This document shows, one piece after another, positions 17,675 to 25,792 of a stretch of 57,379 bases of DNA; position 1 is the stretch's first letter; each line of letters begins with the position of its first letter. The notes beneath the pieces are model-generated. The model did not search any database. It had not been told where the DNA came from and worked only from the letters and a program-made list of their open reading frames with translations. Both the position numbers and the translations under genes were made by a program. The stretch covers positions 1 through 57,379 of the forward strand of contig UQIE01000014.1 in assembly GCA_900541065.1 (NCBI GenBank), written 5' to 3'. This stretch comes from an uncultured Collinsella sp. (GTDB lineage: Bacteria; Actinomycetota; Coriobacteriia; Coriobacteriales; Coriobacteriaceae).

Positions 17675-18697
17675 ATGTCTGAAGAGCTCTTCGAGCCCAG
17701 GAACATCATCGTCACGGGCGGCTGCGGCTTCATCGGCAGCAACTTCGTGCACTACGTGGTGAAGAACCACCCGGGGGTGCACATCACCGTCCTGGACAAG
17801 CTGACCTACGCCGGCAACCCCGAGAACATCGCCGGGCTGCCTGAGGATAGGGTCGAGCTCGTCGTGGGCGACATCTGCGACGCGGAGCTGCTCGATGAGC
17901 TAGTCCCGGGCCACGACGCCATCGTGCACTACGCCGCCGAGAGCCACAACGACAACTCCATCGCCGACCCGGAGCCCTTCCTGCGCACCAACGTCGAGGG
18001 CACCTTCCGCCTGCTGGAGGCCGTGAGGAAATACGGCGTCCGCTACCACCACGTCTCCACCGACGAGGTCTACGGCGACCTGGCGCTCGACGACCCCGCC
18101 AAGTTCACCGAGGAGACGCCGTATCACCCGAGCAGCCCGTACTCGAGCACCAAGGCGTCCTCCGACATGCTGGTCCGCGCCTGGACCCGCACCTACGGCC
18201 TGCGCACCACGATCTCCAACTGCTCCAACAACTACGGCCCCTACCAGCACGTGGAGAAGTTCATCCCCAGGCAGATCACCAACATCATCGACGGCGTGCG
18301 CCCCAAGCTCTACGGCCGCGGCGAGAACGTCCGCGACTGGATCCACACCGAGGACCACTCCTCGGCCGTCTGGGACATCCTCACGAAGGGCCGCATGGGG
18401 GAGACCTACCTCATCGGCGCCGACGGGGAGAAGAACAACATCACCGTGCTGCGCATGATCCTTGCGGCCATGGGGCGCGACCCCGAGGACTTCGACTGGG
18501 TCGCCGACCGCCCCGGCCACGATCGCCGCTACGCCATCGACTCCACCAAGCTGCAGACCGAGCTCGGCTGGCGCCCGGCGCACACCGACTTCGCCGAGGG
18601 CCTGAAGGCCACCATCGACTGGTACGTGGCCAACGAGTCCTGGTGGCGCCCCGCCAAGGAGGCCACCGAGGCCCGCTACCGCGCGCAGGGGCAGTAA
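17675..18697 (+). CDS. rmlB: dTDP-glucose 4,6-dehydratase
   Basis: Converts dTDP-glucose to the 4-keto-6-deoxy intermediate using bound NAD. The Rossmann motif GGCGFIGSNF starts near residue 14; the active-site STDEVYG and the YSSTKASSD segment with the catalytic Tyr and Lys are intact, as are NCSNNYGPYQ and EKFIPR. ATG 17675 follows a GGGAGA box; an open frame extends far upstream but overlaps rmlA. Length 340 residues is usual. Confidence 0.96.
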   Translation: MSEELFEPRNIIVTGGCGFIGSNFVHYVVKNHPGVHITVLDKLTYAGNPENIAGLPEDRVELVVGDICDAELLDELVPGHDAIVHYAAESHNDNSIADPEPFLRTNVEGTFRLLEAVRKYGVRYHHVSTDEVYGDLALDDPAKFTEETPYHPSSPYSSTKASSDMLVRAWTRTYGLRTTISNCSNNYGPYQHVEKFIPRQITNIIDGVRPKLYGRGENVRDWIHTEDHSSAVWDILTKGRMGETYLIGADGEKNNITVLRMILAAMGRDPEDFDWVADRPGHDRRYAIDSTKLQTELGWRPAHTDFAEGLKATIDWYVANESWWRPAKEATEARYRAQGQ

Positions 18698-18710
18698 GGA
18701 GAGCAGAGAC

Positions 18711-20165
18711 ATGGCAGGCATCGCATTCGAGAAGGACCTCTCCGTCGCCGAGACCGGCATCGAGGGCCTCAAGGTCGTCGACCTCGCCGTCCACGGCGAC
18801 TCGCGCGGCTGGTTCAAGGAGAACTGGCAGCGCGCCAAGATGACCGCCCTGGGCATCCCGGACCTCCGCGTCGTCCAGAACAACATCTCCTACAACGACA
18901 GCCGCGGCGTCACCCGCGGCATCCACGCCGAGCCCTGGGACAAGTTCATCTCCGTCGCCCGAGGCTCGGTCTTCGGCGCCTGGGTGGACCTGCGCGAGGG
19001 CAGCGCCACCTACGGCAGGGTCTACACCTGCACGCTCGACCCATCGAAGGCCATCTACGTACCGCGCGGCGTGGGCAACTCCTTCCAGGCGCTCGAGGAC
19101 GGCACCGCCTACACCTACCTGGTGGACGCCCACTGGTCGCTGGAGCTCAAGAGGACCTACACCTTCGTGAACCTCGCCGACCCCGAGCTCGCCATCGAGT
19201 GGCCGATCCCGCTCGACGAGGCCACCGTCTCCGAGGCCGACCTCAACCACCCGTACCTCAAGGAAGTCGTCCCCATGGCGCCCAAGAGGACGCTCGTCAC
19301 CGGCTGCAACGGCCAGCTGGGCCATGCTGTGCGCAGGCTGGCGGAGGAGCGCGGCGTCGCCAAGGACTTCGACTTCTGCGACATCGACACCTTCGACATG
19401 TCAGACCCGGACGCCTACACACAGTACGACTGGTCGCTCTACGACACCGTGATCAACTGCGGCGCCTACACGGCGGTCGACAGGGCGGAGACCCCCGAGG
19501 GCCGCGCCACCGCCTGGAAGGCCAACGCGACCGGGCCGGCGCTGCTCGCCCGCACCTGCGCCGAGCACGGCATCACGCTCGTGCACGTGTCCTCCGACTA
19601 CGTCTTCGACGGCACCGCCGAGGTCCATACCGAGGACGAGCCCCTCAGCCCGCTGTCCGTCTACGGCCAGACCAAGGCCGCCGGCGACATCGCCGTGGCG
19701 GGGTGCCCGCGCCACTACATCATGCGCAGCTCCTGGGTCATCGGCGAGGGGCACAACTTCGTCAAGACCATGAAGGCGCTGTCCGACCGCGTCGCCGACC
19801 CGGGGGATAAGCTCACCCAGATCACCGTCGTTGACGACCAACTGGGCCGCCTGACCTTCACGCGCGACATGGCCGCGGCCATCTTCCACGTGCTGGAGAG
19901 CAAGGCCCCCTACGGCACCTACGGCTGCACCGGCTCCGGCGCCGTGAGGAGCTGGGCCGATATCGCCCGCGCCGTCTTCGAGGCCGCCAACGGCAACGGC
20001 GAGAAGGTCGTGCCGGTCAGCACCGCCGACTACTACGCGAGCGCCGCGGGCCCCATCGCCCCGCGCCCGGTCCACTCCGCGCTCGACCTTTCCAGGCTCG
20101 AGTCGGTCGGGTTCCACATGCCCGACTGGGAGGAAGAGCTGGGGGAGTACCTCAAGACGCTCTAG
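18711..20165 (+). CDS. rmlCD: fused dTDP-4-keto-6-deoxyglucose epimerase and reductase
   Basis: One 484-residue protein carries the last two steps to dTDP-L-rhamnose. Residues 1 to about 187 are an RmlC cupin: RGIHAEPWDKF with the catalytic His near position 72, and YVPRGVGNSFQAL. From Met 189 it is an RmlD reductase: TGCNGQLGHAV, SSDYVFDG, and the YGQTKAAGD segment with the Tyr-x3-Lys pair. RmlC-RmlD fusions are known in actinobacteria and related gut species. The cupin is shorter and divergent relative to stand-alone RmlC. A strong terminator follows 26 bases after the stop. Confidence 0.93.
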   Translation: MAGIAFEKDLSVAETGIEGLKVVDLAVHGDSRGWFKENWQRAKMTALGIPDLRVVQNNISYNDSRGVTRGIHAEPWDKFISVARGSVFGAWVDLREGSATYGRVYTCTLDPSKAIYVPRGVGNSFQALEDGTAYTYLVDAHWSLELKRTYTFVNLADPELAIEWPIPLDEATVSEADLNHPYLKEVVPMAPKRTLVTGCNGQLGHAVRRLAEERGVAKDFDFCDIDTFDMSDPDAYTQYDWSLYDTVINCGAYTAVDRAETPEGRATAWKANATGPALLARTCAEHGITLVHVSSDYVFDGTAEVHTEDEPLSPLSVYGQTKAAGDIAVAGCPRHYIMRSSWVIGEGHNFVKTMKALSDRVADPGDKLTQITVVDDQLGRLTFTRDMAAAIFHVLESKAPYGTYGCTGSGAVRSWADIARAVFEAANGNGEKVVPVSTADYYASAAGPIAPRPVHSALDLSRLESVGFHMPDWEEELGEYLKTL

Positions 20166-20191
20166 TCGCTTTTAATAAATATGCGAGAATC

Positions 20192-20223
20192 AAAGCCGCC
20201 GTTCTTTAACGGCGGCTTTTCTT
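20192..20223 (+). terminator. intrinsic terminator of the rhamnose/glycan operon
   Basis: A 12-bp perfect stem, 20192-20203 with 20208-20219, loop CTTT, leads into TTTTCTT. It lies right after rmlCD and marks the end of the polysaccharide operon. Confidence 0.9.
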
Positions 20224-20227
20224 GTGC

Positions 20228-20425
20228 CTGGCGTATAGCTCTGTGCCGGTAAGTGCGGCGGTGGTCACCAAGTGAGAACAGCCTGTCGAGCTCATGCTAG
20301 GAGTTCGCGACGGGGCGGTTGACGGCGACCTGCCCGTCCCGGGTGAGCATTCGGGCCCAGTGGAAGGACTTCCCGACATCGAGCTAGAGGACGGCCCTCC
20401 TCGCGGGCGCTGCGTTGTTGGCCAT
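20228..20425 (-). pseudogene. IS110-family transposase N-terminal remnant
   Basis: Reading leftward from ATG 20425, which has a GGAGG box, the frame gives MANNAAPARRAVL, then an amber codon, then LDVGKSFHWARMLTRDG. This is the start of the DEDD catalytic domain of IS110-type transposases (the LDVGK aspartate). A second amber codon follows after VANS and the similarity fades. Only about 60 codons remain, so the element is dead. Confidence 0.6.
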
Positions 20426-20713
20426 GGTATCCTCCAATCGTCGGTCGATCGGAAGCCGTTTCCCGCGACACCCACATTACCTGGCCGTGGCCATCTTCCC
20501 TGAGGTCCGGCAGTTTCCTATCAGTTGTCTGAAACGGCGACGCCTGCGTCGGCAATACCCCCCGGGCCCTCTTCGGGGCAGGGAAAGACGGCCGTACGCG
20601 GGCGCCCGATCGGCGGCCCAGACGGGCTTGCTTGCATCGTATGCGACACCGGGAAATGCATCAACGGGGTATCGAATAGCTCGTTTCTGACTGTAATGGG
20701 GCTTCGTCGCCGG
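20426..20713. other. decayed sequence with no recognisable gene
   Basis: GC-rich stretch between the IS110 remnant and the displaced acyltransferase fragment. Frames on both strands are broken and match nothing I recognise. It may be part of the same insertion debris. Confidence 0.4.
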
Positions 20714-20858
20714 TCGAGCAAAGTAGCCGGACCTTATGCGCTCTGGAGCGTTATCCATCTCGTAACGTTTCCCCGCCATTCATGGGCGTCTGAGTTTCTG
20801 GCATCGCTGTGGGCACCGCATCAGCTCAGATGTACTATCTATTGGTCTATTATGGCGA
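20714..20858 (+). pseudogene. displaced acyltransferase 3 fragment
   Basis: About 130 bases closely resemble 15656-15796 of the broken acyltransferase gene: both read AGPYA-WSVI-L and then the QMYYLLVY segment. The copy here stops being similar at about 20856 and runs straight into another gene's tail. It looks like the breakpoint of a past recombination between two acyltransferase genes or of a cassette exchange. Confidence 0.65.
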
Positions 20859-20929
20859 GGCTGTGGACGAGTTCATCGACTCGAAGTCGGGGGCGAGGAT
20901 AGACGCGAAGACAGGAGGGATTCTCTGAT
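20859..20929 (+). pseudogene. C-terminal tail of an unknown gene, fused to the acyltransferase fragment
   Basis: The frame ends YGEAVDEFIDSKSGARI and closes with TGA at 20927-20929, which overlaps the ATG of the next gene. The tight overlap suggests that this tail was once translated together with the HEPN-like gene. The upstream body of the gene is missing. I do not recognise the family. Confidence 0.4.
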
Positions 20930-21563
20930 GGATAGCGTGTTCAATGACCATGTGTTCCCTAAATACAAGGATCAACAGGTCATGAAGCCTCAGATGCATG
21001 GCTTCAATGACCCCACTTTGAGGAATTTCATGCTGTTGGACTCGTCTGCCCTGGTGAAAGACGAGCTTAAAGCCGACAGGTTCGACGATGAGTTCATTAG
21101 ATCCTTCCTCAATGCCGCCAAGGAGCTTGCGGCCGCCGGGAGGAGAGCGACCGACAGGCCGGGCATGTATGTGATGCTGGAACATTCCTACGCGATTCCG
21201 GTGATGTTCCTCACAAGGCACTGTATTGAGCTTTCAATCAAGAGGGCGATAAAAAGATGTGGGGCTGATCCTAAGAAGGACCACAACCTAACGAGCCTGT
21301 GGAACTCCTTACTCTCAAGGTTTCCGAGGCAAAAGTGCCGTGAAGACAATAGAACCATCAAGAACATGGGTGCTTTTGTAAATGCCATTGCCGACATCGA
21401 TGACAACGGCATCAGTCTCCGCTATCCGCAGGACAAATCAGGCGGACTGACGCAGGACAGGCCGCTATTCGTGAACGACGAGGAAGTCGTCTCGTATTTG
21501 GAGAAGTTCGTAGAGCAGCTTCAACTGATTGACTTCGATTATCTTGTCGAGAATGGTAAATAA
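20928..21563 (+). CDS. HEPN-like domain protein
   Basis: 211 residues with GGAGGG seven bases before ATG 20928. The central part, LTRHCIELSIKRAIKRCG followed by HNLTSLWNSL, looks like a HEPN helical bundle, a fold common in RNases of toxin-antitoxin and defence loci. The typical R-x4-H catalytic pair is not clearly present, so it could be a non-catalytic HEPN. Its position in an island with a cyclase and restriction remnants suggests a defence role, by inference only. The left partner of its operon has been cut off. Confidence 0.5.
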   Translation: MDSVFNDHVFPKYKDQQVMKPQMHGFNDPTLRNFMLLDSSALVKDELKADRFDDEFIRSFLNAAKELAAAGRRATDRPGMYVMLEHSYAIPVMFLTRHCIELSIKRAIKRCGADPKKDHNLTSLWNSLLSRFPRQKCREDNRTIKNMGAFVNAIADIDDNGISLRYPQDKSGGLTQDRPLFVNDEEVVSYLEKFVEQLQLIDFDYLVENGK

Positions 21564-21714
21564 GTGGCTGGAGACCGCTCTTTATCGTTTGTAAAACCAT
21601 TGGTTGGAATTATGGTTTCAGATCAAATCCTGCAAAAGCCCTGGTGAATCCAGACACGAGGTTTTATAAGGTCACGATAAGGCGGAATCTGTAGAGGAAG
21701 GAGACGGTGATATC

Positions 21715-21912
21715 GTGCGCCCCGACGATGATATGCCTGGAGAGGGGTTTTACGAGCTCTACCGTGTGCTCTTTTACCCCTGGCTTCACGAGAAGTCTGC
21801 AGCCAGAATGCGGGATGTGCGACGGGAGCAGCGAGCCGTTTGCCAAGTGGGGCCCGAAGACTGGAATTCTCTCTTTAAGACGGTGGCGCTGGCGGAAGGG
21901 CTGACTAAATGA
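21715..21912 (+). CDS. small hypothetical protein
   Basis: 65 residues, GTG start at 21715 behind a GGAGA box. Its stop overlaps the next ATG in an ATGA arrangement, which supports real translation. Acidic N-terminus, a YRVLFYPWLHE segment and a basic middle. No family recognised. Confidence 0.45.
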   Translation: MRPDDDMPGEGFYELYRVLFYPWLHEKSAARMRDVRREQRAVCQVGPEDWNSLFKTVALAEGLTK

Positions 21913-22481
21913 TCACGGATGGCGTTGTGATTAGTTTCAACGGTCAAATCGATTTCGGCACGGTTGTTGCTCTCCTAGCTCTGGCACTCACTCTCCTCCA
22001 GTGGATTGTCTCGCTGATACGTGGCCGCCGGGAGGCCGCGCGGAGCCAGGCCTCGACCATCTGCGCCCGCGTGGTCAGGATGCCCGAGGGGGAGACGGCC
22101 ACGGTTGGCAGGTGCAGGGTTGATTTCGGGCCGCAGTTCGGACTAGAAGTGATGAACAATAGCAACGACGTCATTTACCAAGTTATCCTCACTGCCGTGC
22201 TCGTCCAAGGTGCCGGGCCTCAAGACGGGAGGGACGTCGAGGGGTGTGGCGGCAGAGTTCTACTCTCGTCCGTTGCTCCGGGCAAAACCGTGAGGCCCAT
22301 CGGGTATCTCGATTGCTCGATGCATAAGACCTTCGGCTGCGAGGTGGCTTTCACCGATCGCTATGGACGCAGTTGGGTGCGGAAGAGTGACGGTCATTTG
22401 TGCAGGATTCGATTCAAAACGCCCGTCGATTATTATGGTCTGATGCTGCCTGTAGAGTGGATGGACTTCGATGAATGGTAA
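21909..22481 (+). CDS. single-pass membrane protein of unknown function
   Basis: 190 residues. One membrane helix near residues 17-38 (VVALLALALTLLQWIVSLI) is followed by RGRR, so the C-terminal domain is probably cytoplasmic. That domain is rich in beta strands (VMNNSNDVIYQVIL, TDRYGRSWVRK) and may be an immunoglobulin-like fold. Coupled to the small gene before it and followed by a terminator-like hairpin. A defence or phage-related role is possible from the neighbourhood, not from the sequence. Confidence 0.55.
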   Translation: MITDGVVISFNGQIDFGTVVALLALALTLLQWIVSLIRGRREAARSQASTICARVVRMPEGETATVGRCRVDFGPQFGLEVMNNSNDVIYQVILTAVLVQGAGPQDGRDVEGCGGRVLLSSVAPGKTVRPIGYLDCSMHKTFGCEVAFTDRYGRSWVRKSDGHLCRIRFKTPVDYYGLMLPVEWMDFDEW

Positions 22482-22547
22482 TCGACATGCTCTGGTTTTG
22501 AACGAAAAGTCCCAGAGACGATCGATAACGATTCTTCTCTGATGATG

Positions 22548-22584
22548 CAAGCGGCGCTGCTAATAGCAGCGCCGCTTGTCTTGT
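22548..22584 (+). terminator. hairpin terminator after the membrane protein gene
   Basis: A 13-bp perfect stem, 22548-22560 with 22566-22578, loop TAATA, followed by TCTTGT. The T-run is weak but the stem is strong and lies between two genes. Confidence 0.6.
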
Positions 22585-22645
22585 ATTCCGCTCGCAGATA
22601 GTGCCTAGCAATGGCTCTAAAGCCCACATTTATTTGAGGCACGGT

Positions 22646-22654
22646 TGCTATAAT
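22646..22654 (+). promoter_or_regulatory. extended -10 promoter of the cyclase gene
   Basis: TGC followed by a perfect TATAAT at 22649-22654 forms an extended -10 element. No good -35 box is seen. It lies 37 bases before the chosen start of the cyclase gene, so transcription would begin just ahead of it. Confidence 0.5.
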
Positions 22655-22691
22655 GTCAGCCACTAGAACATCTGTTTGGAAAGGCAGTTAT

Positions 22692-23999
22692 ATGGCCAAT
22701 AACGCAGACTTCAAATCATTCTTGAAGGACATTAATCCCAGCAAGAGCACCATTGATGAAGCGAGTCGACTTCACCGAAATATCAGGGACCATCTCAAGG
22801 CAAGTGAGACTTATGGGGCTGTATGCAAGGACACATACCTCTCGGGTTCATACGCCAAGCAGACCTTCATACGACCGAAGAAAGATTCTGACAGCTGCGA
22901 TATTGACATCATCGTTGAGACAAACCGCTCCATTAACGACTCCCCGTATCGCGTTTTGGTCGAGCTCGAGGATGCGATACGCGAGCGCGAGTGCTACAAG
23001 AGCGTCAAAATGCAAACGCATTCCATCGGCATTGACATGGCGAACTTCCATCTCGATGTTGTCCCCTTGGTCAAAGATGAAGACGGTCTTCTCTACATCG
23101 GTTCGAAAACCGATGGCGAATGGAGGCAGACGAATCCCAAAGAGCATCTCGCTTGGACGACTGAGGTTAACAAAGGGTTCAACGGGGATTACAAACCTCT
23201 AGTGAAGATAATGAAGTGGTGGAGAAGGGAGAACTGCCCAAGTTGTGTGAAGTTCCCAAAGGGCATCACTCTTGAGAAGATGATCGCCGACAATCTACCT
23301 GAAGCAGGGTTGTCAATCGAGGACTGCGTCATGCAGGTAATGGCGAACCTTGCAGTTGCATACGCCGATGAACTCGACTCGTACAAGGTGCCCTTCATTG
23401 AGGATCCAGCCATAGAGGGAAACAACCTTGCCGGAAAGTACTGCTATAACGATTTCGCCCAGTTCGTGGACAAACTCAACGATCATCTCTCGCTTCTTGC
23501 GGATGAAGGAACCGGCAACAGCGTCTGGAAGCAAATACTTGGAAACAACTTTCCTTCAGGAGTCTCTTCGTACGGAACCACGGCATCAGATAAGTCAATA
23601 AGCCAACAGTACGCATTGTCTGTTCCGCACAGGCAGCCGTTAGGCTTTCCCATGCAGGCACGTAAGCCAAATGCAACAATTACGGCGACGGTCAAATTGC
23701 CTTCAGGAGAAATGCGAGCACTCGAAAACGACGGCGCGCTCATACCGAAGGGCTCCACTATCGTGTAAAGAGTGAACTGTGGGCCGGTAAAAGATGGCAG
23801 GGTAAAGTGGCAAGTCACGAATACCGGCGATGAAGCTATGAGGGTTTGCCGTAGGGGTGGTTTCGAGATCCCAAACATAGAAAAGACTTCCCGTCGGGAG
23901 GAGACAGCGTATACGGGGAAACACTATGTTCAATGTTTTGTAATCCGAAGGGGCTATTGCGTCCGTTGGAGCAACCCATTCTTCATCAACGTAGAGTAG
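22692..23999 (+). pseudogene. CBASS-type CD-NTase with its AGS-C sensor cut off by an in-frame stop
   Basis: Codons 22692-23765 encode a SMODS nucleotidyltransferase: G52-S53 of the GS motif, D70-x-D72 and D122 form the catalytic set of cyclic-oligonucleotide synthases that start phage-triggered CBASS defence. A TAA at 23766-23768 ends the frame, but the same frame continues to 23999 and reads like an AGS-C domain: VKWQVTNTGDEA, RRGGFE, TAYTGKHYVQCFV, FFINV. The whole would be about 435 residues. The stop may be a recent nonsense mutation, or the domains may be made separately from GTG 23772, which has no good ribosome site. The next gene is a likely effector. Confidence 0.75.
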
Positions 24000-24009
24000 G
24001 TGATAATCG

Positions 24010-24546
24010 ATGGATATCAACAACGTAATTTCAGGCATTCTTTCTGTTGGAGGAAACATATCTCTTGTCCTCGAATTCATGGGATTCCTGTCGTTCGTCG
24101 CATTGGCTATCGGAGCCTTCACGCGTCTCGGTAAAGCGGCGTGGCGCTTCGGCCTTGCGCTGTACGGCAAGAAGATACTGATTGTCGCGAGTGACGAGGA
24201 CTACCATGACCTCGAAGAGGATCTTTCCGACTCTGGGCTGATCAAGAGGAAGAACATACAGCGCGTTTCGGACAAACAGATATCCAAGGCAAAGGATGCG
24301 CTCCTGTTGATAGTGGTCTACGGATATTTAGACAAAGAAGGCTTTAGGGAGATTATCAACGGTAAGAGCTCCCGATGCGGACTTATCGTTCACTGTCCGC
24401 CGGAAAAGGGCCGAATCGACGATGACGAGAAGAAGCTCCTTGGTAAAACCGCATTTACCACGCTTTGCAATTTACGAGGCAGGTTAGTGAACGACGTTCT
24501 GCTCATGATGCTATCCACTTCATTCAAAAAGAGCGACCTGAAATAA
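24010..24546 (+). CDS. membrane-anchored candidate CBASS effector
   Basis: 178 residues, starting 10 bases after the sensor domain of the cyclase. A single hydrophobic helix covers about residues 20-38. After it comes an alpha/beta domain that opens GKKILIVASDEDYHDLEEDL and continues with LLLIVVYGYLD and LIVHCPPEKG, a layout like Rossmann, SLOG or TIR-like folds. I cannot assign it to a described effector family. In two-gene CBASS loci the second gene is the effector activated by the cyclic nucleotide, so this gene is likely to have that role. Confidence 0.55.
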   Translation: MDINNVISGILSVGGNISLVLEFMGFLSFVALAIGAFTRLGKAAWRFGLALYGKKILIVASDEDYHDLEEDLSDSGLIKRKNIQRVSDKQISKAKDALLLIVVYGYLDKEGFREIINGKSSRCGLIVHCPPEKGRIDDDEKKLLGKTAFTTLCNLRGRLVNDVLLMMLSTSFKKSDLK

Positions 24547-24584
24547 CCTGGACGACGATGACGGCCGGTTGGCGGTGCTGCTGC

Positions 24585-24746
24585 GTCAACGGCTGGAACC
24601 TGAACATCCCACGCTACGTGGACACGTTCGCGGAAGAGGAGCCGGTGGACCTTGCTGCCGTGCGCGACGACATCAAGCGCATCGAGGCCGAAAAGGCGGC
24701 GGCCATCGCCAAGGTCGAGGGCATGCTTTCACAGCTGGGACTATGA
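24585..24746 (+). pseudogene. hsdM C-terminal remnant (type I methyltransferase)
   Basis: The segment NLNIPRYVDTFAEEEP followed by VDLAAV and a short coiled tail is the standard end of type I restriction-modification methylase HsdM. Everything upstream, including the SAM and NPPY motifs, is missing. The junction with the effector gene lies close to 24550-24585. Confidence 0.75.
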
Positions 24747-24760
24747 GAGGAGAAAGACAA

Positions 24761-25324
24761 TTGAAACGAGATTACGACGCAATTCATTATATTCAGCGAC
24801 AGCTCTCTGGATTTGAAGACAAGAAAATGGTTTTTGCGATGACCAAGGCATTCAATAAAATGTGCGCGGCCGAAGAGCCGGATGGCTGTCTGTCCACGAC
24901 GGTCGAGCTGTTTATTGCGCTGAAATATCTTGGTTACAAGCCTCGTATTTGCTACGGGCTGGTCGTGCCTCCAAGCGGCTATGAGTTCTATCATGCGTGG
25001 CTCGAGCTGGATGGGAAGATTGTGGACATCGCTATTTACGGCAATGCTAAGTTCTCACCATTTTCGACGTTTGATGTTCGTTTCCCTATCGTGATGGGGT
25101 CGTACGAGGCGAACGAACAAGGAATGGATTATCGTCCGTTTACATTTGATGAGGACTGGCGCGACGCTTTGATTAGCAAAGTACAGGGAATGCCGGTAGT
25201 CGAATATTGTGATAAATTACCGAAGCGAATCTTGTGGAAGTTCGCTTGCGACCTGTTGGATATGAGCCCGTTGAAAGCAAATGTAGACGCGTTGCGCGAC
25301 ACAGTCAAAGATGATGTGATTTAA
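24761..25324 (+). CDS. transglutaminase-like cysteine protease-fold protein
   Basis: 187 residues from TTG 24761, which has AGGAG eight bases upstream; an in-frame ATG at 24743 overlaps the hsdM stop and is the alternative. The segments EPDGCLSTTVELF, EFYHAWLELDG and KIVDIAIYG supply a Cys, His, Asp set in the order of transglutaminase-like and lasso-peptide B2-type proteins. It lies between the hsdM tail and hsdS head, where such genes sometimes sit in type I restriction loci. Substrate and role are unknown. It is intact although both flanking genes are broken. Confidence 0.55.
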   Translation: MKRDYDAIHYIQRQLSGFEDKKMVFAMTKAFNKMCAAEEPDGCLSTTVELFIALKYLGYKPRICYGLVVPPSGYEFYHAWLELDGKIVDIAIYGNAKFSPFSTFDVRFPIVMGSYEANEQGMDYRPFTFDEDWRDALISKVQGMPVVEYCDKLPKRILWKFACDLLDMSPLKANVDALRDTVKDDVI

Positions 25325-25338
25325 GGGAGGTGAATGAT

Positions 25339-25470
25339 ATGGAACAGCCTTATTTGCGTTTTAAGACCGACGACGGGTCGGAGTATCCGGCGTGGGAGGA
25401 GAAGACGCTTGGGGAGTTTTTTACCGAAATAAAAGAGAAGAATCATCCAGACTTGCCCGTGCTTGAGTAA
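25339..25470 (+). pseudogene. hsdS N-terminal remnant (type I specificity subunit)
   Basis: 43 codons from ATG 25339, with GGGAGG eight bases before it. PYLRFK, then YPAWEEKTLGEFF, is the usual opening of HsdS, ahead of the first target-recognition domain. The frame ends at TAA 25468 and no recognition domain follows, so the restriction system cannot be functional as it stands. Confidence 0.7.
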
Positions 25471-25792
25471 TCGTCTTTCTCCGTACCAACTGTATTCGCG
25501 GTACGGAAACGTGCAAATTCTCAGCGCTTTCGCATGGGTTCGCACCCGTTCTTTCGATGCCGCGCGGCTGTCGCCACTCGCTAGAAACCCCGGCCCTGTA
25601 CCTATCGCACATGCTCACTTCAACCATCCCAATCCGTACGGAGTTGTGCACGATTATGTCGAGCCCAGATTCTTCCTTTCACCGACTGGCAAAACGATTT
25701 ACACCTAATTGTGGACATTGCTCACGCGATTTGTCTTTGCTCACGCATTGATCTCGCTAAACTAATAACTGCTGTTACCAGGGCATTTTCTG
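25471..25792. other. gap without a recognisable gene
   Basis: Short frames on both strands match nothing I know. A 7-bp inverted repeat (CCGTACC and GGTACGG, about 25480-25506) lies just after the hsdS fragment. No hsdS recognition-domain sequence is left. Confidence 0.4.
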
